Source of the DNA: Streptomyces caniscabiei
GTDB lineage: Bacteria > Actinomycetota > Actinomycetes > Streptomycetales > Streptomycetaceae
Length of the DNA: 64,000 nucleotides
Direction: 5' to 3'
Assembly (NCBI RefSeq): GCF_014930365.1
Contig: NZ_JABXWI010000027.1
Coordinates: forward strand, 1 to 64,000
Below, one piece after another: positions 1 to 8,293 of the stretch; within the stretch, counting starts at the first letter, position 1; the number at the start of each line of letters is the position of its first letter. The notes beneath the pieces are model-generated. The model did not search any database. It was not told the origin of the DNA and saw nothing but the letters and a program-made list of their open reading frames with translations. The position numbers and the translations under genes are program-made.

Positions 1-12
1 GTGAAAGCGAAC

Positions 13-28
13 AAGCCCCACGGGGCTT
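13..28. terminator. short hairpin next to the broken decarboxylase
   Basis: Perfect 7-bp arms (aagcccc / ggggctt) with a 2-base loop. It lies just beyond the stop of the truncated decarboxylase reading toward position 1, so it could end siderophore-operon transcription, but it has no long T tract. It may belong to the unrelated DNA that replaced the rest of the decarboxylase. Confidence 0.4.
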
Positions 29-50
29 CCCACGTTTCCTAGGCCTACCG

Positions 51-242
51 TCAAGCCTCAGGTGGGACCAGAACGTCGTGCATCAGCTGGGACCCGACAG
101 GGAGCATCTCGCGCACGTAAGCGGCGTGCTCCCGCAGGGCCGTCAAGTCGTAGACGTAGGCGGGGAGTTCGGCGGGCGAGAGGGCGAGGACCCGGTCGCG
201 CACGGCGGGGGTGGGGAGGGTCATCGTGGACTCCTGGCTCAT
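51..242 (-). pseudogene. 5' stub of a PLP-dependent decarboxylase of the NIS siderophore operon
   Basis: Only 63 codons. The N-terminus, including AELPAYVYDLTALREHA, reads like the start of fold-type III PLP decarboxylases (diaminopimelate/ornithine decarboxylase-like) found in siderophore operons, which normally run beyond 400 residues. After about residue 48 the expected barrel strand with the PLP lysine (a YAxKAN-type motif) is missing; instead come about 15 unrelated residues (VGSQLMHDVLVPPEA) and a stop. The start is the ATG at 242, 32 bases after the synthetase stop, so it is the last gene of the operon. It cannot be an active decarboxylase. A deletion or element insertion is more likely than a point mutation because the new tail is not a frameshift of recognisable family sequence. 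Confidence 0.7.
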
Positions 243-274
243 GACGCGCCGGCGGCTCGTGCGGGGCTGGTGGT

Positions 275-2026
275 TCACCGGGGGCTCCAGCGCAGGACGT
301 CCTCGGCGAGGGGTGAGGGCAGACGGACGTAACCGGCCTCGCGGTCGGCCTTGCGTTCCCAGCGGGTGAGGAGGTTGGTCTTGGCGGGGAGCGGGACGCC
401 CGCCAGGAGGGCGGCGAGACGGGGCGGGCAGCCCTCCTCGTCGGCGTGGTCCCGGATGGCCGCCCGGACCGCGGCCCACAGGTCGGCCTCGGTCTCCGGG
501 TGCAGGTCGGCGAGCGCGGCGAGCAGTTCGGCGACGTGGTTGACGAGCAGGCAGTACACCACTCGGTCCCAGCCGCGCCGGGCGTCGTACGACAGGGGGC
601 CCGCCACCTCGGGCGGGAGCGCGGCGAGGGTGTCGGCGTGGTGCTCGGGGACGAGCTTGGTGCCCTCCAGGTCGCGGAAGAGGACCTGGGCGGGCATCCC
701 GTCGCCGTCGACGCAGATCAGGACGTTCTGGAGGTGGGGTTCCAGGACGAGGCCGTGGTCGAAGTAGGCGGCGAGCACGGGCGGGACGAGCAGCCGCAGA
801 TACGCCTGCCACCAGTGCAGGGCGGTCCGCGGGCCGGCCCCGTCGAGCAGGCGGGAGACGTGGGCGGCGCTGGTCGGATACTCGTCGGCGACGGCGGCCG
901 CGAGCAGCGGGGTCGTGCCCGGCAGCAGCCGCCGGGACAGGCCCTCGCGGACGATGACGCCGAAGCCTTCGAGGAGGGACCGGTCGGGGGTGCCGTCGGG
1001 GCCGGGCAGGGCGAGGCTGCGGTAGGCGGGTTCGCGGAGCATCGCGCTGCCGGGGAAGCGGGTCTGCAGGTCGGTGAGGGCGGGGGCCAGCACGCGGGTG
1101 AGGGCGACGGCGCCGGAGAGTTCGTAACTGGCGTTCTTGCGCAGGCAGTTGGTGATGCGGACGTTGAGGCTGAACTTCAGGAAGGTGTCGCCGTCGAAGA
1201 GGGTGCGGACGGAGGCGGTGGCCGCGTACTCCCGGCCGCCGGGACCCAGGTCGAGGATGTCGCCGCGGCCCAGCGCCTCACGCAGCAGCCGGTGTTCGCG
1301 GAGCATCGCGTACTGCCAGGGGTGGGCGGGCAGCACCCGGTAGCCCTCGGGGACGTCGGCTCGTTCCCGGTCGAGCACGGCGGTGGCGCCCGCCTCGGCG
1401 CTCTCCTCGGCGATCAGGTGGTCGCGGACGGCGAGGTGGCGCAGCGGGAAGGAGGCGCCGGCCTCGGGGGCGTACGACTGCCAGGCGTCCGCGTCGCCCG
1501 TGCGCGCCTTGGGAGTGGGGTGGAAGCGGTGGCCGAAGAGCAGCGACTGCTCGGAGGTGAGGTAGTCCGGCCGCCCGTGGGAGGTGGTGGCGCGCGGGCC
1601 CGGCGCGGCGGACTCACGGCCCGCGCGCTCACCGGCCGCGCGGCCCGCGAGCGCGGTGGCGACGGTGCGGTGGCTGGAGTCGATCTGGTGCAGGAACTCG
1701 TCGTTGCGGACCCCGGTGCGCAGCGACAGTTCGTCGTGCGTGTACTCGGCGAGCCGGCGCCAGTCGAGCGGGGTCCAGCCGGTGTCGGACTGCTCCTGGA
1801 CGGGGCCGGTGAAGCGGTGGGCGCCCAGCAGCGACGTGCGCCGCAGGGCGACCCGGAGGAGGAGGCCGCGGCGGGGCAGGCGGAGCAGGAGGTGACCGTC
1901 GATGACGGCGGTCTGGTGTTCGGGGCCGGACACCTCGCGCAGCAGGCAGTTGAGGAGGGTGTGGGCCACCGCGTCGTCGGCGGTGGGCAGGTGGGTGGTA
2001 CCGAGCGAGTCGGTGAGCGGGGGCAT
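275..2026 (-). CDS. IucA/IucC-family NIS siderophore synthetase
   Basis: 583 aa, the usual length of NIS synthetases, which adenylate a carboxylate (citrate or a citryl intermediate) with ATP and join it to an amine or alcohol in the cytoplasm. Family motifs are visible: GHRFHPTPK near residue 165, HPWQ near 235, KFSLNVRITN near 283, EPHLQN near 429 followed by the acidic RDLEG strand, and a C-terminal FhuF-like segment with AKTNLLTRW. The ATG directly abuts the TGA of the upstream MFS gene, so translation is probably coupled. It is one of two synthetases in the operon, and they diverge enough to catalyse different condensation steps. The family is certain; substrate and A/B/C type cannot be fixed by eye. 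Confidence 0.93.
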   Translation of the reverse strand: MPPLTDSLGTTHLPTADDAVAHTLLNCLLREVSGPEHQTAVIDGHLLLRLPRRGLLLRVALRRTSLLGAHRFTGPVQEQSDTGWTPLDWRRLAEYTHDELSLRTGVRNDEFLHQIDSSHRTVATALAGRAAGERAGRESAAPGPRATTSHGRPDYLTSEQSLLFGHRFHPTPKARTGDADAWQSYAPEAGASFPLRHLAVRDHLIAEESAEAGATAVLDRERADVPEGYRVLPAHPWQYAMLREHRLLREALGRGDILDLGPGGREYAATASVRTLFDGDTFLKFSLNVRITNCLRKNASYELSGAVALTRVLAPALTDLQTRFPGSAMLREPAYRSLALPGPDGTPDRSLLEGFGVIVREGLSRRLLPGTTPLLAAAVADEYPTSAAHVSRLLDGAGPRTALHWWQAYLRLLVPPVLAAYFDHGLVLEPHLQNVLICVDGDGMPAQVLFRDLEGTKLVPEHHADTLAALPPEVAGPLSYDARRGWDRVVYCLLVNHVAELLAALADLHPETEADLWAAVRAAIRDHADEEGCPPRLAALLAGVPLPAKTNLLTRWERKADREAGYVRLPSPLAEDVLRWSPR

Positions 2027-3220
2027 TCAGTGGCTCCAGCGGGTACGCGGATGTGGGGGAAGGAGGGTCGCGAAGACGGTGAGTGCGGCTATGCCGCCGC
2101 CTATGAGCACCGGGGCGGCGGGCCCGAACCGGGCGCTGCCCACGGCGGCGGTCACTCCGGCGGCGACGGCGCCGGCCTTGGAGAAGAACTCCAGGGAGCC
2201 GAACATCCCGCCGGGGGCGCGGCCGCGGGCGCAGTCGGCCGCCAGGACCGACAGACCGACCATGCCGAAGGTGAGTCCCGCGCCGAGGACCAGCCGTACG
2301 GCGACGAGGCCCGGCAGGGTGTCGGCGACGCCGTGTCCGGCGAGGCCCAGGGCGATCAGCGCGAAGCCGAGGGCGATGCCGTGCCGGGGCCGGGTGCGGA
2401 CGGCGCGGTGCACCGCCAGGGCGGTGAGCAGGTAGCACAGGTGCGGCAGGGCGAAGAGCAGGCCGGACAGGGCGGCGGAGGCGCCGGGGAGGCGTTCCTG
2501 GACGAGGGAGATCAGATAGGGGAAGGAGATCACGGTGGAGAACACGAAGGCGAACTCCAGGGCGTAGAGCCGCCGCAGGGCGGCCCTGGGAGCGGGGTCG
2601 GCGACTACTCGCTCGCGCCCGTCCGTCTCCTCGGCCTCGGCCGGTTCGGGCAGCGCGGCCAGCAGCAGGGCGGCGGCGAGCGGGAGCAGGGCGAGGAGGG
2701 CGTACTGGCGGTGCGGGGAGAGCCACGGGGACAGCGCGCCGACGACGATCGGGGCGAAGACGAGGGCGGCCCGCGCGCTGCCCTGCATCAGGGTCAGCGC
2801 CCTCGACAGCCGCGGACCGTCCAGGGCGGCGCCCAGATAGCCGTTGGAAGCGGCGAACGTGCCGCCCAGGATGCCCTGGAGCACCAGCGCCGCCGTGAAC
2901 ATGGTGAGCGAGTCGGCCCAGCCCGCCAGCAGGAAGGAGACGGCGAGGCCCAACTGGGCCCGCAGCAGCAGCCGTTTGCGTCCGAAGCGGTCGGCGAGCC
3001 GCCCCCACAGGGGTGCCGCGAGCGCGCTGAACACGGTGGGCACGACGTACAGCACACCCGCCCAGCGGCCTGCGCGGTCGCCCAGTTCGGGCAGGATCTG
3101 GGTGAAGTACGGCGGCAGCCCCAGCGCGGCGAACGACGCCACGAAGTAGCAGGCGGCCACGGCGTGCACCTGCCGGCGGCCGAACGCGGGGCGCGACACC
3201 GCGAGCGCCTCGGCGGTCAT
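2027..3220 (-). CDS. MFS transporter, probable siderophore exporter
   Basis: 397 aa with about 12 hydrophobic segments. The loop between TM2 and TM3 carries the MFS signature GRLADRFGRKR. The gene sits between the two synthetases, overlaps the upstream one by ATGA and abuts the downstream one. That position is typical for the exporter of the finished NIS siderophore (compare the MFS genes of staphyloferrin loci), so the export role is inferred from context. The start is the ATG at 3220; the longer open frame upstream is a shadow of the synthetase. Confidence 0.9.
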   Translation of the reverse strand: MTAEALAVSRPAFGRRQVHAVAACYFVASFAALGLPPYFTQILPELGDRAGRWAGVLYVVPTVFSALAAPLWGRLADRFGRKRLLLRAQLGLAVSFLLAGWADSLTMFTAALVLQGILGGTFAASNGYLGAALDGPRLSRALTLMQGSARAALVFAPIVVGALSPWLSPHRQYALLALLPLAAALLLAALPEPAEAEETDGRERVVADPAPRAALRRLYALEFAFVFSTVISFPYLISLVQERLPGASAALSGLLFALPHLCYLLTALAVHRAVRTRPRHGIALGFALIALGLAGHGVADTLPGLVAVRLVLGAGLTFGMVGLSVLAADCARGRAPGGMFGSLEFFSKAGAVAAGVTAAVGSARFGPAAPVLIGGGIAALTVFATLLPPHPRTRWSH

Positions 3221-5088
3221 GCCGAACCACCCTCCCCCAGCAGGTAGTTGGGGCCGGTGGTGTAGTGCTTGTTGATGTCGGCGGCGCCCGACCGCGCCTT
3301 GCTGAGCAGGGTCCCGGCGGTCACCATCGCCTTCACGGGCAGCTCGGGAGCGTTCAGCACCCGCGCCCGCAGGACGTCCGCCGTGTCCCCGCCGAGGCGG
3401 TCGACGGCCTCGGTGAGGCGGTCGCGGACCAGACGCAGCAGTTCGGCCAGCGGGGCACGGCCGTGCCGGGCCAGACCGAACGCGTAGGCGCCGGCGCAGA
3501 GGTGGACGGTGATGGTGGTGAACAGGTCGGCCACCGCCCGGTCGTCGGTGGTGAAGGTGCGGGCGTCGTCGAAGCCCCAATTCCCCCCGTCCGCACCGAG
3601 CCTGGCGGCCAGGCGGGCGCGGTTGACGCGGGGCCCGTCGTTGTCCTTCAGCAGCAGGCGCAGGTCGCCGGGGTCGGGGCCGAACACCAGGGAGATGTTC
3701 TGCTGATGCGATTCCAGGGCGATGCCGTAGCCGAAGAGCGTGGTCTGCCAGTCGAACAACAGGGTGAGCACGGCGTCGAGCAGCGCGAGCGGGTCGCCGC
3801 CGTGGTGGCGGTCGGCGAGATGGTCGACGACCAGACGTCCGTCGGGGGCCTCGGCGAGGAGGGCGGCCATGGGGACGACGGCGCAGTCGTCGAGGTCCGT
3901 CGGGTAGCGGCGGCACAGGACGGCGAGCAGTTCGTGTCCGGCGTGCGCGTACACCGTCTCGTCGGCGTGCAGCACCCGGCCCCGGAAGCGGGGCTCGCGG
4001 TCGGTCACCGCCGCCAGCAGCCCCTGTCCGGCGGCACCGTCGATCAGGGTCCCCGGCTTGATGGACCGCTTGTTGCGCAGGCCCAGGGTGGCGGTGGCCA
4101 GGGGCAGTTTGAGGTGCAGGGAGGGGGCGGAGGCGGGGGCGACCGTACGCATGGACAGGGTGGGGACGACCGGGAGGTACGCCCGGTCGGCGAGGACGGC
4201 CCGGTCCGCGAGCCCGGCCTCGCGCAGTGCCGCGTCCAGGGGCGCGCCGACGGTCAACGGGTGGACGGGCAGGGTGACATGGGTGTGGTCGAGGTCCGCG
4301 AGTCCGAGCCCGGAGGGGGTGGGCCAGCCGTCCGGGAGGTCCCCGGCGACGGTGACGGCCTCCCTGGGCAGGGCGAGCCACTGGAGCGCGAACGTCGGGT
4401 GGAACTCGGGTGCGTGGTCCCGCAGTTGCCGCTCGTCGAGGCCGGAGCGGCCGCGTGCGGTCGGGTAGACGGGGTGGTCGAGGCGCGCCGCGAGCGTCTC
4501 GTACGCCAGGCCGCCGCGCAGCCCCGTCCAGTCGGCGAGGTCGTCGCCGTAGAGGTCGGTGAGCCCCTCGGCGATCTCCTGTGCCGTCTCCTCGTGCAGC
4601 CGCATCGTCGCGAGGGTCTGACGGCACTCCTCGGTGAAGGCGTCGAAGCCGGCGCGGTCGGCGGGGTCGGCCAGGGCGCGCAGGGCGGCGAGAGCGGTGT
4701 CGCAGGTGGGGAGGTGGGTGCCGTCCGACTCCCGGACGAGCAGGGGCAGTCGGGCGGTGAAGGGGTGCTGGAAGCCGTCCTCGGTGACCGGGAGGAGGAG
4801 GGCGTCGTCGCCGTCGGGGGCGGGCAGGCGCAGCCAGGGGCCGTCCGGCAGGTCGACGCGCGTACTGCGGGTGCGCAGGCCCACGACGTCCTCGCGGAGG
4901 AGGGCGCCGAGCACACGGGTGAGCAGGTCGGCCTCGGTGGTGTCGGCGGGGGTGGCCGAGGGGCCGGCGGCGGTCTCGGGGGCCGCTGCGGTCTCGGGGG
5001 TGCTCTCCGGGGCCACGGTGGTCACGGCTGTCGCGGCGGTCACGGCTGTCAAGGCCGTCACGGCGGTCACGGCGGTCACGGCGGTCAC
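3217..5088 (-). CDS. IucA/IucC-family NIS siderophore synthetase (second)
   Basis: About 623 aa. NIS synthetase motifs: LPVHPLTV near residue 276, a KLPLATATLGLRNKRSIKPG stretch near 330-345, ESHQQN near 459 followed by LLLKDNDGPR, and a C-terminal FhuF-like region (KAMVTAGTLLSKAR) ending NKHYTTGPNYLL. It would perform the other amide/ester-forming step of the pathway. The first possible GTG (5088) overlaps the TGA of the ATP-grasp gene as GTGA. The first 20 or so codons are a run of Val-Thr-Ala repeats offering several in-frame GTG starts, so the true start is ambiguous within about 30 bases. The conserved domain begins near residue 45. Confidence 0.92.
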   Translation of the reverse strand: MTAVTAVTAVTALTAVTAATAVTTVAPESTPETAAAPETAAGPSATPADTTEADLLTRVLGALLREDVVGLRTRSTRVDLPDGPWLRLPAPDGDDALLLPVTEDGFQHPFTARLPLLVRESDGTHLPTCDTALAALRALADPADRAGFDAFTEECRQTLATMRLHEETAQEIAEGLTDLYGDDLADWTGLRGGLAYETLAARLDHPVYPTARGRSGLDERQLRDHAPEFHPTFALQWLALPREAVTVAGDLPDGWPTPSGLGLADLDHTHVTLPVHPLTVGAPLDAALREAGLADRAVLADRAYLPVVPTLSMRTVAPASAPSLHLKLPLATATLGLRNKRSIKPGTLIDGAAGQGLLAAVTDREPRFRGRVLHADETVYAHAGHELLAVLCRRYPTDLDDCAVVPMAALLAEAPDGRLVVDHLADRHHGGDPLALLDAVLTLLFDWQTTLFGYGIALESHQQNISLVFGPDPGDLRLLLKDNDGPRVNRARLAARLGADGGNWGFDDARTFTTDDRAVADLFTTITVHLCAGAYAFGLARHGRAPLAELLRLVRDRLTEAVDRLGGDTADVLRARVLNAPELPVKAMVTAGTLLSKARSGAADINKHYTTGPNYLLGEGGSA

Positions 5089-5091
5089 GGC
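5017..5091. repeat. 9-bp tandem repeat at the start of the second synthetase gene
   Basis: Units of the type cggcggtca / cggctgtca are repeated about eight times and encode Val-Thr-Ala repeats on the minus strand. Every unit supplies a GTG in frame, and the outermost one overlaps the previous gene's stop. Repeat-number change would shift only the N-terminus in 3-residue steps. Confidence 0.8.
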
Positions 5092-6284
5092 TGGATCTCC
5101 CAGCGTCGGTCGGCGAGGAAGTCCGCCACCGCCCGGTCGACGCTCCGCTGACCGGTGCCGGTGGCGCGGAGGACGCCGAGGTAGTCGCGGTTGGTCCGGT
5201 ACAGCTCGTGGTGCTCGCCGGGCACACGCAGCGGGCGGTACGTCAGACGCACCCCGTCGACGGTGACGTCGGTCGCGGCGGGAGCGGCGACGAGGGTGCC
5301 GGCCCGGTCGGCGCAGGGGTACTCCAGACGGGCCGCGCCGTCGCGCCGGATGCCCAGGTCGTCGGGGAGCGGCTCGCCGAGGTGGGTGCGGAGGATGTGC
5401 TCGAACAGCGGGATGTCGAGGAGCTGGGCAAGCAGCAGATCGCACTGGTCGCCGATGGCACGGTAGTTGACCTCGATGATGCGGGCCCGGCCCTCGTGGA
5501 CGACGAACTCGGTGTGACAGGCGCCGAACCCGACTCCCAGCGCGTCGAGTTGGGCGAGCACCTGCGCGACGACCGGTTCGGGGTGGGCCGGGACGAAGGT
5601 GAGCCGCTCCTCGATGAAGTACGGCGGCGGGGACAGCTCGGTGTGGAAGCCGCCGAGCACATGGCGGACGCGGCCGTCGCCGAGGGTCTCCAGGGTGTAC
5701 AGCTCCCCGGGCAGGTACTCCTCGACGACGAGGGTGGCGCCAGGCCGACGGGACAGGATCTCCTCGGCGCGTGCCACGAGGTCCTCGGCGGTGTCGACGA
5801 GCACGACGTCCTCGCTGGCGACGCCCTCGCGGGGCTTGACGACCAGGGGGTAGGGGGCGTCGACGACGAGTCGGCCGGTGAGGTCGGCCGCGGCGGTGAT
5901 CTCGGCGGACCACACCGTGTCCACGTCGGCCGCGGCGAGGTGGCGGCGCATCTCGCCCTTGTCCTTGGCCCGCAGGGCGGCCCGCCAGTCCTTGCCCGGG
6001 AGGTCGAAGTAGTGGGCGGCGAGGGCGGCCTGGGTCTGGAGGTGGTCGCTGTTGGTGAAGACCGCGTCGGGCCGGTGGTGGCGGGAGATCCGGGTGATGA
6101 CGGCGCGGTGGTCCCGTACGTCGCAGTGGAGGATCTCGATCCCGGGACGGTCCGGGTACGCCGCGCGGTGCGCGTCGGACTGGTCGGTGAGGAGGGTGAT
6201 GTCCAGGCCCAGCCGGGCGGCGGCGGGCAGGAAGCCCTCGGTGACGGAGTCGGTGGGGTTGAGGGCGAGCAGGTACAGGCGCAT
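5085..6284 (-). CDS. ATP-grasp ligase of the siderophore operon
   Basis: About 399 aa. The N-terminal region (residues 1-90) resembles a biotin-carboxylase-type pre-ATP-grasp fold. The ATP-grasp core spans roughly 100-310, with the ATP-binding strand PYPLVVKPREGVASED, the hinge LVVEEYLPGELY and the metal-binding EVNYRAIGDQ. Such enzymes form amide bonds from acyl-phosphates and could add an amino acid to the citrate-derived scaffold; that role is inferred from the operon. ATG 6284 begins MRLYLLALN as in relatives and has GGAAG 14 bases upstream. A GTG at 6296 is the alternative start but lies almost on the Shine-Dalgarno sequence. It is coupled to the downstream synthetase by a GTGA overlap. 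Confidence 0.88.
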   Translation of the reverse strand: MRLYLLALNPTDSVTEGFLPAAARLGLDITLLTDQSDAHRAAYPDRPGIEILHCDVRDHRAVITRISRHHRPDAVFTNSDHLQTQAALAAHYFDLPGKDWRAALRAKDKGEMRRHLAAADVDTVWSAEITAAADLTGRLVVDAPYPLVVKPREGVASEDVVLVDTAEDLVARAEEILSRRPGATLVVEEYLPGELYTLETLGDGRVRHVLGGFHTELSPPPYFIEERLTFVPAHPEPVVAQVLAQLDALGVGFGACHTEFVVHEGRARIIEVNYRAIGDQCDLLLAQLLDIPLFEHILRTHLGEPLPDDLGIRRDGAARLEYPCADRAGTLVAAPAATDVTVDGVRLTYRPLRVPGEHHELYRTNRDYLGVLRATGTGQRSVDRAVADFLADRRWEIQP

Positions 6285-6325
6285 GGGGTGGTGCACGGCT
6301 TCCGCTAGCGGGTGGGGGGTGGGGC

Positions 6326-6358
6326 GGGGCGGGCCCGTCTCGTGGTGGGGCCCGCCCC
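6326..6358 (-). terminator. GC hairpin between the binding-protein and ATP-grasp genes
   Basis: Perfect 11-bp arms (ggggcgggccc / gggcccgcccc) with an 11-base loop, in the gap after the binding-protein gene. It could act as a partial terminator, making the uptake genes more abundant than the biosynthetic ones. No T tract follows. Confidence 0.55.
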
Positions 6359-6372
6359 GGGTACCGCGGGGG

Positions 6373-7389
6373 TTACTGCTTCGGGAGTTCGACGCCGGTC
6401 GCCTTCGCGATGTCGGCGAGCATCTCCTCGGCGGCCTGGACGCCGATGCCGGACATCCAGGTCTCGTCCGGGACCTCGTGGACCTTGCCGTCCTCGACGG
6501 CGGGCAGGTCCTTCCAGACCGGGTTGGAGGTGACCTGCTTCTGCTGGGTCTTGTCCGGGGTGTCGGCGGTGGTGACGAAGATGAGGTCGGCGTCGGCCTG
6601 GTCGATCTCCTCGGGGCTGACGTCCTTCATGGTCACGGCCGGGTCGTCGGAGATCTGCGACTTCGGGCGCTGGAAGCCGACGTCGTCCAGGACGACACCG
6701 CTGTAGGAGTTGGAGGCGTAGAGCCGGGTCGGGCCGGCGACGAAGCGGACGACGGAGACGGTCGGCAGGGCGCCGTCCTTCTTCTCGATCGCCTCACCGA
6801 GCGCCTCGGCCCGCTGCTCGTACTCCTCCAGCTCGGCCTCGGCCTCGTCCTCCAGCCCCAGCGCCTCGGCGTGGACCTTGAGGTTCTCCTTCCACACACC
6901 ACCGGTGGTCTCGGTGAAGACGGTCGGGGCGATGGCGCTGAGCTTGTCGTAGACCTTCTCGTGCCGGACCTTGGAGGACAGGATCAGGTCGGGCTCGAGA
7001 GAGGCGATCTTCTCCAGGTTCGGCTCCAGGAGCGGGCCTACGTCCGTGGTGTTCTTGAGGTCGCCCTCCAGGTACGTGGGGAAGCCGCCCTCCGTCTTGA
7101 AGTGCGGGGCGACGGCGCCGACCGGGTCGACGCCGAGCAGGGTGACGTCGTCGAGTTCGCCGGTGTCGAGGACGACGACCTTCTTGGGCTGCGCCGGGAT
7201 CTTGACGTCGCCCATCACGGTCTTGAGGGTGCGGGGGAAGGCGGCGCCGTCGGCACCGGCCTGTGCGGCGTCGTCCGTCGTGGTCGTGTCGGAGTCGCCG
7301 CAGGCGGCCAGGAGGCCCGTGCCGAGGACGACGGTGAGCAGCACGGCGGTGGGACGGCCGAATCCGCGCAGGGGTGATCGCTTGAGCAT
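6373..7389 (-). CDS. iron-siderophore ABC transporter substrate-binding lipoprotein
   Basis: 338 aa. The lipoprotein signal peptide has Arg/Lys near the start, a hydrophobic core and the lipobox LLAAC with C30 as the lipidated cysteine. The mature part is a class III periplasmic-binding-protein fold (PF01497): KVVVLDTGELDDVTLLG, a long central helix rich in Glu/Lys near 180-200, then a second lobe. It should bind the ferric siderophore outside the membrane and hand it to the FecCD permeases encoded upstream in the same operon. It directly follows the ATPase gene with a 48-base gap. Confidence 0.93.
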   Translation of the reverse strand: MLKRSPLRGFGRPTAVLLTVVLGTGLLAACGDSDTTTTDDAAQAGADGAAFPRTLKTVMGDVKIPAQPKKVVVLDTGELDDVTLLGVDPVGAVAPHFKTEGGFPTYLEGDLKNTTDVGPLLEPNLEKIASLEPDLILSSKVRHEKVYDKLSAIAPTVFTETTGGVWKENLKVHAEALGLEDEAEAELEEYEQRAEALGEAIEKKDGALPTVSVVRFVAGPTRLYASNSYSGVVLDDVGFQRPKSQISDDPAVTMKDVSPEEIDQADADLIFVTTADTPDKTQQKQVTSNPVWKDLPAVEDGKVHEVPDETWMSGIGVQAAEEMLADIAKATGVELPKQ

Positions 7390-7437
7390 GAGGGGGTGGT
7401 CTTTCTCGGTGAGGGGGTGAGGGGTGGGGCGGGTCGG

Positions 7438-8259
7438 TCAGGCGGTGGCGGGCGCGGTGGTGTGCCGTGCCGCGCCGCTCTTCGGGACGACCAGCGGTGT
7501 GCCGGTCTCCGGGTCGGGGATGACCCGGCAGTCCACGTCGAACACGGACTTGACCAGGTCCGCGTCGAGCACCTCGGCCGGTGGGCCGGCGGCGGCGAGG
7601 CGCCCGTCCTTGAGCACGACCATGTGGTCGGCGTAACGGGCGGCCTGTCCGAGGTCGTGCAGCACCATGACGACGGTGCGGCCGGCCTCGGCGTGCAGGG
7701 CGGCGACCAGGTCGAGGACGTCGAGCTGGTGCCGGAGATCGAGGAAGGTGGTCGGTTCGTCGAGCAGGAGCAGTTCGGTGTCCTGCGCCAACGCCAGGGC
7801 GATCCAGGCGCGTTGGCGCTGTCCGCCGGAGAGTCTGTCGACGGGCTGGTCGCGCAGCGCGGTGGTGCCCGTGCGGTCCAGGGCCTCGTCCACGGCTCGC
7901 TGGTCGGCGGCGGACCAGGGGCTCAGCAGGCCTTGGTGGGGGTAGCGGCCGAGCCGGACGAGCGCCTCGACGGTGATCGCCTCGGGGGTGACGGGCTGCT
8001 GCGGCAGCAGTCCCATCCGCAGGGCGAGGGCGCGGGCCGACATGCGGTGGATGTCGGAGCCGTCGAGGGTGACCGTACCGGCGGTGGGGGCGAGCAGGCG
8101 GCTGAGCCCTCTCAACAGGGTCGATTTGCCGCAGGCGTTGGGGCCGACGATCGCGGTCACGGCCCCGCCGGGCAGGGTCAGGTCGAGCCCGCCGACGACT
8201 GTGCGGTCGCCGTAGCGCAGGTCGAGGTGGTGGGTGGAGAGTTGGTTGGTGGGGGTCAT
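7438..8259 (-). CDS. iron-siderophore ABC transporter ATPase (FecE/FepC type)
   Basis: 273 aa. Walker A GPNACGKST, Q-loop region LLPQQP, signature LSGGQRQRAWIA, Walker B LLLLDEPT, and H-loop VLHDLG. It powers ferric-siderophore import with the two permeases and the lipoprotein. The family usually has GPNGCGKST; here Ala replaces the Gly. About 346 bases of repeat DNA separate it from the permease genes, which is unusual within such an operon. Confidence 0.94.
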   Translation of the reverse strand: MTPTNQLSTHHLDLRYGDRTVVGGLDLTLPGGAVTAIVGPNACGKSTLLRGLSRLLAPTAGTVTLDGSDIHRMSARALALRMGLLPQQPVTPEAITVEALVRLGRYPHQGLLSPWSAADQRAVDEALDRTGTTALRDQPVDRLSGGQRQRAWIALALAQDTELLLLDEPTTFLDLRHQLDVLDLVAALHAEAGRTVVMVLHDLGQAARYADHMVVLKDGRLAAAGPPAEVLDADLVKSVFDVDCRVIPDPETGTPLVVPKSGAARHTTAPATA

Positions 8260-8280
8260 GTGGGGCGGGCTCCTGGGGGC

Positions 8281-8293
8281 GGGGGGGGGGGGG
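8281..8293. repeat. 13-G homopolymer
   Basis: Thirteen consecutive G just upstream of the ATPase gene and at the outer edge of the large inverted repeat. Tracts this long are slippage-prone and hard to sequence, so the exact length is uncertain. Confidence 0.9.

Noticed and set aside
446..3247. 933-aa plus-strand open frame
   Set aside because: It is the antisense shadow of the synthetase and MFS genes, with Gly/Glu/Arg/Ala-biased low-complexity translation and no domain. Long antisense frames are common at this GC content.
3265..5151. 628-aa plus-strand open frame
   Set aside because: Antisense to the second synthetase, whose motifs are unmistakable; the translation is Gly/Val/Gln-rich without a family.
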